64,000 nt of DNA from an uncultured Lachnospiraceae bacterium (GTDB taxonomy: Bacteria; Bacillota; Clostridia; Lachnospirales; Lachnospiraceae): assembly GCA_951802115.1 (NCBI GenBank), contig CATOPL010000010.1, positions 1-64,000 on the forward strand, given 5' to 3'. Position 1 is the stretch's first letter. Every line of letters begins with the position of its first letter. A program made the position numbers and the translations under genes. The notes under the pieces were generated by a model. That model worked only from the letters and a program-made list of their open reading frames with translations. It was not told the origin of the DNA and did not search any database. Positions 51,142 to 61,604 of the stretch are shown piece by piece.

Positions 51142-52221
51142 ATGAAAATGACATTCCGCTGGTTCGGAGAGAACAGTGATTCCGTAAAATTAAGCCAGAT
51201 CAAACAGATTCCGGGGATGACCGGACTGATGGGATTCCTTGATTACAAACCCGCAGGTGAGGTATGGACCGAGGAAGAAATCAAAGCTTATATCGACAAA
51301 GTGCACGAAGCGGGACTGGAATGTGAAGTCATCGAAAGTGTCAACGTACACGAGGACATCAAGATGGGGCTTCCAACCCGTGATAACTATATTGAAAATT
51401 ATAATATCACCATCCGCAATCTGGCAAAATACGGCGTGAAAGTCATCATTTATAATTTTATGCCGGTATTTGACTGGCTGCGTACAGATCTGGCCCGCCC
51501 GATTCCGGAAGACGGCTCCAACAGCCTGTATTTCAACGAAAAAGACCTGGGAACCATGGGGCCTCTGGAAATCGTCCGCAAAACTGCGGCAGACAGCAAT
51601 GGATTTTCCCTTCCCGGCTGGGAACCGGAGCGGCTGGCCGAGCTGGAGACAACGCTAAAGCAGTATGAGGGAATGACTCCTGACAAACTTCGTGAAAACT
51701 ACAAATATTTCCTTGATGCGGTCATTCCTGTCTGCGAAGAAGTCGGTATTCGCATGGCATGTCATCCGGATGATCCGGCATGGCCGATTTTCGGTCTTCC
51801 GCGCATCGCCCACACACAGGAACAGTTCGATCAGATCTGCGCGCTTCATGATTCTCCGGCCAATGCGCTCTGCCTGTGCACCGGTTCTATGGGATCAAAC
51901 GAAGGAAACAACGTGCCGGAGATCATCCGTCACTTCGGTGAAAAAAACCGTATCGCAGCGCTGCATGTACGCAACGTCAAATTCCTGGATGGCTATCATC
52001 ATTTCCGCGAAGCAAGCCATCTTTCCAAGGACGGCGATCTGGATATGTTCGAAATCATGAAAGCCATCTATGAAACCTGTCCGGACACTTACGTGCGCCC
52101 GGACCATGGAAGAATGATCTGGGACGAAGTCGGCCGTCCCGGCTACGGCCTGTATGACCGTGCGCTGGGCGCAACTTACCTGAATGGCCTCTGGGAAGCG
52201 ATTGACAAATTATCAAAGTAA
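51142..52221 (+). CDS. uxuA: D-mannonate dehydratase
   Basis: Dehydrates D-mannonate to 2-keto-3-deoxy-D-gluconate. The 359 residues match Uxu[100 protein letters not shown] and [11 protein letters not shown]. The metal-binding residues of the Mn-dependent TIM barrel (Cys, His, His, Asp) are all within these. AAAGGAAAA precedes the ATG. uxuB follows after an inverted repeat. Downstream pathway genes kdgK and kdgA are not in the window. Confidence 0.96.
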   Translation: MKMTFRWFGENSDSVKLSQIKQIPGMTGLMGFLDYKPAGEVWTEEEIKAYIDKVHEAGLECEVIESVNVHEDIKMGLPTRDNYIENYNITIRNLAKYGVKVIIYNFMPVFDWLRTDLARPIPEDGSNSLYFNEKDLGTMGPLEIVRKTAADSNGFSLPGWEPERLAELETTLKQYEGMTPDKLRENYKYFLDAVIPVCEEVGIRMACHPDDPAWPIFGLPRIAHTQEQFDQICALHDSPANALCLCTGSMGSNEGNNVPEIIRHFGEKNRIAALHVRNVKFLDGYHHFREASHLSKDGDLDMFEIMKAIYETCPDTYVRPDHGRMIWDEVGRPGYGLYDRALGATYLNGLWEAIDKLSK

Positions 52222-52227
52222 AACCGC

Positions 52228-52313
52228 AGATGTCAGAAAACGGTCAGACACATGATCCGGCACAAATACACCCATAAAAGATCCTGTGATCGAAAAACCG
52301 TTTTCTGACATCT
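52228..52313 (+). repeat. 17-bp perfect inverted repeat between uxuA and uxuB
   Basis: AGATGTCAGAAAACGGT (52228-52244) and ACCGTTTTCTGACATCT (52297-52313) are exact complements with a 52-nt loop that has its own GATCC/CACATGATC-type pairing. No U-tract follows, and the uxuB ribosome binding site lies 20 bp further. It may stabilise or process the mRNA, or bind a regulator. Confidence 0.6.
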
Positions 52314-52343
52314 ACACAGCTATAATAGGAGTATAGAATTAAA

Positions 52344-53954
52344 ATGAAACTTACTTTAAATGGAATTAAAGACACAGCCGCATGGAGTTCAGCAGGGATT
52401 GCACTCCCGTCCTATGACGTGGAAAAAATTGCTTCTGATACACAAAAATCACCGGTATGGGTACATTTCGGCGCAGGAAATATCTTCCGCATCTTTATCG
52501 GCGGTCTGGCGGACAGACTGCTCAGCCAGGGCGCTGCCGACAAAGGAATTACCTGTGTGGAAACTTTTGATTTTGATGTCGTTGACAAAATCTACAGACC
52601 TTATGACAATCTGGTGCTGGCAGTCACTTTAAAATCAGACGCTTCCACAGAAAAGCAGGTCATCGGCTCACTTACAGAGGCGATCAAAGCCATTTCTGCA
52701 GATGCTTCTCAGTGGAACCGCCTGAAAGAAATTTTTGTCAGTCCAAAACTTCAGATGATTTCCTTTACGATTACAGAAAAAGGGTATGCGCTGAGCGGTC
52801 CGGACGGAAACTTCTTCCCGTTTATCCAGAAAGACATTGACAACGGACCGGCAAATCCCGGTTCTGCTATGGCAGTTGTATGTGCGCTTCTTCTGGAGCG
52901 CTATCAGGCCGGAAAGTTCCCTCTGGCAGTCGTTTCTATGGATAATTGTTCTCATAACGGAGAAAAACTGCAGAATGCTGTCCTCACCATGGCTGATGAA
53001 TGGAAGAAAAAAGGATTTGTCGACGCAGGATTTATTGACTATCTGTCTGATGAAAGTCTGATCGCCTTCCCCTGGTCGATGATCGACAAAATCACCCCCC
53101 GACCGGCAGATTCTGTGTGCGAAGAGCTTAAAAAACTGGGTGTGGAAGAAATAGAACCTGTGATCACCTCTAAAAGAACTTATATCGCGCCTTTTGTCAA
53201 TGCAGAAGGACCCCAATATCTGGTCATCGAGGATAAATTCCCCAACGGACGTCCCGCGCTGGAAAAAGCAGGGGTATATATGACAGACCGCGATACTGTC
53301 AACAAAGTGGAACGCATGAAAGTGACCACCTGCCTGAATCCGCTCCACACCGCACTGGCTGTTTATGGGTGTGTGCTTGGTTATACGCTGATTGCCGATG
53401 AAATGAAGGATCCTCAGCTTAATAAACTGGTTCATCAGATCGGTCCGGTGGAAGGCATGCCGGTCGTTACAGACCCGGGTATCCTTTCCCCGCAGGCTTT
53501 CGTGGACGAGGTGATCAATGTACGTATCCCGAATCCGTTTATGCCGGATACGCCTCAGCGCATTGCAACGGACACTTCTCAGAAAGTCGGAATCCGTTAC
53601 GGCGAGACTATCAAAGCCTATATAGATAAATATGGCGACGCCAAAAAACTGCAGGCCATCCCGCTGGCCATCGCCGGCTGGTGCAGATACCTTCTTGGTG
53701 TAGATGACAAAGGGGAAAAGTTTGAACTGTCAGCAGATCCGATGATTCCGGGACTGACCGCAAAACTTGCAGACATCGAGCTTGGAAAACCGGAGACTTA
53801 CAAAGGACAGTTAAAAGACATTCTCTCCAATGCCAATATTTTCGGCATCGACCTGTATAAAGCAGGGATCGGCGACCGGATCGAGGAACTGTTCCTTGAA
53901 GAGATCAAAGGCCCGGGAGCTGTACGTGAGGTCCTGAAAAAATACATGTCATAA
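52344..53954 (+). CDS. uxuB: Fructuronate reductase / mannitol dehydrogenase family
   Basis: A 536-residue long-chain (mannitol dehydrogenase-type) oxidoreductase that reduces D-fructuronate to D-mannonate with NADH. N-terminal nucleotide domain: VWVHFGAGNIFRIFIGGLAD; central VVSMDNCSHNGEKLQNAV; catalytic Lys region RMKVTTCLNPLHTALAVYGC. The reaction product is the UxuA substrate, which explains the gene pair. GGAG is 12 nt before the ATG, slightly long. Tagaturonate reductase activity is an alternative, but uxuA as neighbour favours fructuronate. A terminator follows. Confidence 0.92.
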   Translation: MKLTLNGIKDTAAWSSAGIALPSYDVEKIASDTQKSPVWVHFGAGNIFRIFIGGLADRLLSQGAADKGITCVETFDFDVVDKIYRPYDNLVLAVTLKSDASTEKQVIGSLTEAIKAISADASQWNRLKEIFVSPKLQMISFTITEKGYALSGPDGNFFPFIQKDIDNGPANPGSAMAVVCALLLERYQAGKFPLAVVSMDNCSHNGEKLQNAVLTMADEWKKKGFVDAGFIDYLSDESLIAFPWSMIDKITPRPADSVCEELKKLGVEEIEPVITSKRTYIAPFVNAEGPQYLVIEDKFPNGRPALEKAGVYMTDRDTVNKVERMKVTTCLNPLHTALAVYGCVLGYTLIADEMKDPQLNKLVHQIGPVEGMPVVTDPGILSPQAFVDEVINVRIPNPFMPDTPQRIATDTSQKVGIRYGETIKAYIDKYGDAKKLQAIPLAIAGWCRYLLGVDDKGEKFELSADPMIPGLTAKLADIELGKPETYKGQLKDILSNANIFGIDLYKAGIGDRIEELFLEEIKGPGAVREVLKKYMS

Positions 53955-53969
53955 GCAGGCCAATATTTG

Positions 53970-54020
53970 CATCCCCGGCGGATCATCTGTATATGCAGAT
54001 TTCCGTCCGGGGAATCTTTT
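53970..54020. terminator. Terminator between uxuB and the convergent araC gene
   Basis: TCCCCGGCGGA...TCCGTCCGGGGA arms with an inner ATCTG...CAGAT stem, followed by CTTTTGC on the plus strand. It is close to the ends of both convergent genes. Confidence 0.7.
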
Positions 54021-54034
54021 GCAGAAAACAGTTT

Positions 54035-54838
54035 TCAAACTGACCTCAGCGCTTTCTCTTTTCGACGCTTTCGATATTCCCTCGGCGTCTGTCTGTACCG
54101 CTCCCGAAATACACGGTGAAAGGTTCTCAGGCTCTCAAAACCTGCTTCGATACAAATATCTGTCACCGATCTGTCTGTATATTCCAGCAGCTCGCAGACG
54201 TAGGAGAGGCGAATATCATTCAGATACCGGTTAAAACTGCTGTGAAATGTTCCGGAAAACACTCTGGACAGCACATATTTACTGACTCCCAGGTCGACAG
54301 CCGTTTTTGACAGCGACATTTCCTCACGAAAATGAGCCGCCATATAAACGACCAGTTCATATACCAGATCCCCCTCTCCCATCCTTTCCTTTTCTGTCAT
54401 AGACAGATATGGCATACTTTTCCCAAGAAGAATCTGTACATACGCCTGACCTACCGCTTTCTCTTTTTCCTCCCTCATTAATTGTCCCAGCGCATGTACC
54501 GCATCTTCCGGCACATCTTTTCTTGCGATTACCGGAATTTCTGGACAATACTGAAAAAGCTCCTCCCCATACACACCGCACACCAGAGGGTCCGCCAATA
54601 TATAACAGGCCCTGTTTTCTCCTTTCGATAACACCTGATAATGATGAATCACATCCGGAAATACAATTCCCAGATCGCCCGCTGTCATATGGTGCAGCTC
54701 TTTTCCTGTTCCCAGCTCCAGCGTTCCTTTTATAACATAGACAAACTCTATCGCCCGGTGCAGATGCGGCTTTACATGTTCCGGTTCCTTACAGATCACC
54801 TGAATTCCCGCCTCTGTCTTTTCGTACAATGGATACAT
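54035..54838 (-). CDS. AraC-family regulator with cupin sensor domain
   Basis: A 267-residue regulator: N-terminal cupin (HLHRAIEFVYVIKGTLELGT, GDLGIVFPDVIHHYQ) and C-terminal double helix-turn-helix (LSKTAVDLGVSKYVLSRVFS, SVTDICIEAGFESLRTFHRV, RYRQTPREYRKRR). It may control the uxu operon that converges with it or the unit divergent from it. The ATG at 54836-54838 is preferred over a TTG two codons upstream, since GGAGG is 6-7 nt from the ATG and abuts the TTG. Confidence 0.92.
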   Translation of the reverse strand: MYPLYEKTEAGIQVICKEPEHVKPHLHRAIEFVYVIKGTLELGTGKELHHMTAGDLGIVFPDVIHHYQVLSKGENRACYILADPLVCGVYGEELFQYCPEIPVIARKDVPEDAVHALGQLMREEKEKAVGQAYVQILLGKSMPYLSMTEKERMGEGDLVYELVVYMAAHFREEMSLSKTAVDLGVSKYVLSRVFSGTFHSSFNRYLNDIRLSYVCELLEYTDRSVTDICIEAGFESLRTFHRVFRERYRQTPREYRKRRKEKALRSV

Positions 54839-55152
54839 CCGCAACCCTCCTCTCTGTTCTCTTTTGAAAACAATAAATCTGTTTTATAGCCTGGTCCTGC
54901 CGGCAATCCCGCATGTAAACAGCTTTTCATGCGACATGTTCTGATGCTGCAAAAACTGTCTGTTTTCTGATCTTTTTTGGCATGTATTTTCTCCTTCTTT
55001 TTGCTATGATAATTCATGTAAGGCAACCGGCAGACCGTTTTGGTATTCCGGCATCAGAAACTTTTTCCTGCTGTAAAACAGACAGAAAATTTCTGATAAG
55101 AGCAAACCGACAAAGCAGCGCTCGCCCGCTTTCAGAAAGGAGAAAACGCATC
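54839..55152. other. Divergent spacer with extended -10 promoter
   Basis: Between araC and the 25-codon ORF. TGCTATGAT (55002-55010) is a strong extended -10 on the plus strand, without a good -35. No other gene is visible. Confidence 0.45.
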
Positions 55153-55230
55153 ATGGACAGAATCAAAGATTTTATCAATCAGCTTCTGAATTTTTATGCA
55201 GATTATTTTGAACATGTATATTATCGGTAA
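55153..55230 (+). CDS. Candidate 25-residue peptide
   Basis: A 25-codon ORF with AAAGGAG 10 nt before its ATG and a complete stop. The peptide begins MDRIKDFINQLLNFYADY and is amphipathic: hydrophobic and aromatic residues alternate with acidic and basic ones, with HVYYR at the C-terminus. It is too small for ordinary gene prediction. The promoter at 55002-55010 would give a leader of about 135 nt. I do not know a function; a leader peptide, a membrane-active microprotein or an open frame within an RNA are all possible. Confidence 0.45.
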   Translation: MDRIKDFINQLLNFYADYFEHVYYR

Positions 55231-55325
55231 ACAAAGGAATGCACGTCCCGGGAGACCATAGGTCTGAATATTGAAAAAGGCTGCCGGGACTGCGTTTCCC
55301 GACAAACCTTAATCAATGTCCTGAT

Positions 55326-56705
55326 TTAATCTGCCTTTGCTTCCAGCTTCTGCTTGAGCATTTTGTTTGTATCTTCCACATTCATTCTCGAAAGTATCGA
55401 GGTGATCACCAGACTGATAATCATGGGAATCCACAAATACATAAAGTACAGCATCTGGATACAGGATTCCGACTGCACCGCCAGAGACTGATCAAATCCG
55501 CTGGCAGCCAGCATCCAGCCTGCAATCGCGGTTCCCAGTCCGCCTCCCAGTTTCACTCCCAGAGACGTACAGGAATACATGGTTCCATCCACTCTTTTTT
55601 GTTTTGTCAGCCAGGTATATTCAGAACAGGATGCAATCACTGCGTTCATATCTCCCTGCCAGGGCCCCTGTCCAAGAGCCGCTATTCCGGTGAACAGAAG
55701 CATCAGCGGCACACTGCCCGCATAACCTGCCACCACTACCAGCGCGCGTCCAAGCGTACCCAGCATATAGCCTCTCAGGTTCAGTTTATACATCCCTTTC
55801 CACTTTGCCACCAGTGTAGGAGTCACTACCAGCGCTGCGATCAGAGGGATATTGATCGCCCAGGAAAATACCCCGTACAGATTTTCATTTTTCAGCACAT
55901 AGGTCATATAATAAATACCCATATTAATCATGGCGCCGTACACCTGCTGAAGAATATACACGCCACAGATCATCAGATAAAACCGGTTGGACACAAGAAG
56001 CTTTGCCGCTTCAGCAAGACCGTATTTTTCCTCTGTTTCCTGCTCCGCATTTTCTTTTGACTCATTCAGCTCCTCTTCCGGCAGTTCTTTGACAGACAGT
56101 GCAGAGACGGTATTGACAAGCAGCCCCATCAGCGCATAAATTATAGCCACTGTCCGCCAGCCTTCAGCCCCGCTGCCGAAATACGCCACCGCTCCAATCG
56201 TGACAGACTGTATCAGAAGACTGGTGCCAAAGGCGAAAATAAACCGGTAAGATCCCATCTGCACACGCTCCTTGCTGTTCTTCGTCACAAGAGCGGTCAA
56301 CGCTGAATAGGCGATATTGTTAGCTGTGTAAAAGACGGCGTTTAAAAGCGTATAGGCGATAAAAAACCAGGCGTACTGAGCCGTCTGTCCAAGATCGACA
56401 GGGATCGCAAAGATTGCAGCCAGCGTTACCGCACAGCCAATATAGGCATAAAGCATCCACGGTCTTGCTTTTCCAAGCCGGGTCTTCGTTTTGTCAATCA
56501 TTGCTCCGAAAAAGATATCGGTAATTCCGTCAAAAAATTTGGACGCGGCAATCAAAGAACCCACAATCCCAGGGTTGAGTCCCACCGTATTGGTCAGATA
56601 GATCATGACAAAGGAGGATAAGAAAGCATATACCACATTCCCAGCGATATCTCCGGAACCATACCCTACTTTGTTGTACCATTTTAAATATGTTTTTTCC
56701 TGCAT
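55326..56705 (-). CDS. GPH-family sugar:cation symporter
   Basis: A 459-residue transporter with 12 helices of the glycoside-pentoside-hexuronide family (melibiose/lactose permease-like). Family marks include VGYGSGDIAGNVVYAFLSSFV, FDGITDIFFGAMIDKTKTRLGKARPW in the first cytoplasmic loop, and DGTMYSCTSLGVKLGGGLGTAI in the second half. The neighbour is lacZ, so a beta-galactoside such as lactose or galacto-oligosaccharide is the likely substrate. Start MQEKTYLKWYNKVGY is supported by AAGGGAG 10 nt away; the longer reading lacks a site. It lies downstream of lacZ, 140 bp away on the same strand. Confidence 0.9.
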   Translation of the reverse strand: MQEKTYLKWYNKVGYGSGDIAGNVVYAFLSSFVMIYLTNTVGLNPGIVGSLIAASKFFDGITDIFFGAMIDKTKTRLGKARPWMLYAYIGCAVTLAAIFAIPVDLGQTAQYAWFFIAYTLLNAVFYTANNIAYSALTALVTKNSKERVQMGSYRFIFAFGTSLLIQSVTIGAVAYFGSGAEGWRTVAIIYALMGLLVNTVSALSVKELPEEELNESKENAEQETEEKYGLAEAAKLLVSNRFYLMICGVYILQQVYGAMINMGIYYMTYVLKNENLYGVFSWAINIPLIAALVVTPTLVAKWKGMYKLNLRGYMLGTLGRALVVVAGYAGSVPLMLLFTGIAALGQGPWQGDMNAVIASCSEYTWLTKQKRVDGTMYSCTSLGVKLGGGLGTAIAGWMLAASGFDQSLAVQSESCIQMLYFMYLWIPMIISLVITSILSRMNVEDTNKMLKQKLEAKAD

Positions 56706-56845
56706 AAATAAAGTACTCCCTTTCTTGATCATTTTTATATCCTGCCGTACAATTGTTCAGCAGGTATACATTCCGCAGAGATTTCAGGTATCCGTTTCCG
56801 GATTTTTGCATGCTTTGAATACCTGAAGCTGCAGACTGTTTTCCG

Positions 56846-60230
<3,385 letters not shown>

Positions 60231-61097
60231 ATGTACATCAATTCCGCTTACCTGAATCGTTCCCTTGTAGATTTTAAAGACAAAAGCCGCCCGCTTATTG
60301 TAGGAAGCTGCGGCACTTATCATTTGTACACCCGCCCGAAGCTTCCTACTCACAGACCCAAAGGAAGGCTGGACTTTCAAATTTTGTACATTGCATCCGG
60401 AAAAGCGCATTTTTATTTTGATAAAAGCGAAACAGATACCGTCGTGACCGCCGGGCAGATCGTCGTCTACCGGCCGAAGGAACCTCAGCGTTATGTATAC
60501 TACGGTACAGAACAGACAGAGGTATACTGGGTTCATTTTACCGGAAACAATGTCAAAAATATCCTCCGGCACTACGGTATTACTGACGATATGCGCGTGA
60601 TTACCACCGGGGCTTCACTTGAATACACGAGAATTTTTAAACAGATGATACAGGAACTCCAGCGATGCCAGATCTGCTATCCGGAACTTCTGACCTTTTT
60701 GCTTCTTGAGCTTCTGATTCAGATCAGCAGACAGATCGGCAGAGTCCATCGGCGCAAAGACATCTATCTGGATATGCAGATGGAACTTGCCATACAGTTT
60801 TTTAACGACCACTATCATACTGAAATCAGTATTGAAGAATATGCCGCCTCCAGGGGAATGAGCGTCAGCTGGTTCATTCGCAGCTTCAAACAGTATACCC
60901 ATACAACACCCATGCAGTACCTGGTAGAGCGACGCATGACCAATGCCCAGGTGCTTCTGGAAACAACAAACTACAGTATTTCTGAAATCGCAAATCTTGT
61001 CGGATATGATAATCCCCTTTATTTCAGCCGCATTTTCAAAAAACAGAAGGGAATGTCTCCCTCTGATTATCGAAAACTCAGCTCTGCTGAGAGCTGA
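60231..61097 (+). CDS. AraC-family regulator of the lacZ-GPH operon
   Basis: A 288-residue regulator divergent from lacZ. N-terminal sugar-sensing cupin (RPKGRLDFQILYIASGKAHF, VVYRPKEPQRYVYYGTEQTE, VYWVHFTG) and C-terminal double helix-turn-helix (ISIEEYAASRGMSVSWFIRS, ISEIANLVGYDNPLYFSRIF, GMSPSDYRKL). This shape is common among Lachnospiraceae activators of glycoside operons. GAAAGGAG lies about 9 nt before the ATG. Probably activates lacZ and the symporter in response to a galactoside. Confidence 0.93.
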   Translation: MYINSAYLNRSLVDFKDKSRPLIVGSCGTYHLYTRPKLPTHRPKGRLDFQILYIASGKAHFYFDKSETDTVVTAGQIVVYRPKEPQRYVYYGTEQTEVYWVHFTGNNVKNILRHYGITDDMRVITTGASLEYTRIFKQMIQELQRCQICYPELLTFLLLELLIQISRQIGRVHRRKDIYLDMQMELAIQFFNDHYHTEISIEEYAASRGMSVSWFIRSFKQYTHTTPMQYLVERRMTNAQVLLETTNYSISEIANLVGYDNPLYFSRIFKKQKGMSPSDYRKLSSAES

Positions 61098-61103
61098 GTT
61101 TTT
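61074..61103 (+). terminator. Terminator overlapping the araC stop codon
   Basis: AAACTCAGCTCT-GCTG-AGAGCTGAGTTT then TT: a 12-bp perfect stem, 4-nt loop and T-run. The TGA stop is inside the right arm. Confidence 0.85.
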
Positions 61104-61604
61104 ATCCTCTATGCAGTCTGATTCACATTTGTCATGTCTGCCCGACTCATTATCCAGGAAAATAAAGTATGCCTGATTTTCGTTTCTTCTGTACAGCCGA
61201 CAGGCGAAGTTTCAGCAGCTCTGAATTTTATTCAGAAAACCCTGTATCTCAAAACACCAAAATTATCAACAGAACATCCACATTCTCAGTTGAATTTGCT
61301 CCGCATATCTTTTATACTGAAATAAAAGGCCGGATCATATCAGCTCAGAGAAACCGTGAAGGATGGAGAAATCTGATGACCAGAAAGTCGTTTTTACATA
61401 TCATATTTTAGAGCGGCCCTTATGAAAGCGTGAAGTTTACAGAAAAACGGTCGTTCTGGTTTTGAGATTTCTATCCATTGATTCCGGAACATGAGTTTGC
61501 CGGGATTGTGGAAGAGAACAGACACATAAGCCCCCGGAACCGATACGATTGCGCATCGTGATTCTCTGACTGAGAAACAGGACACATTCATAAGGAGATT
61601 AAGT
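61104..61604. other. Gene-free spacer before the surface protein
   Basis: About 500 bp with no supported gene on either strand. Open frames here have no ribosome binding sites. It presumably holds the promoter of the secreted protein. Confidence 0.5.
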
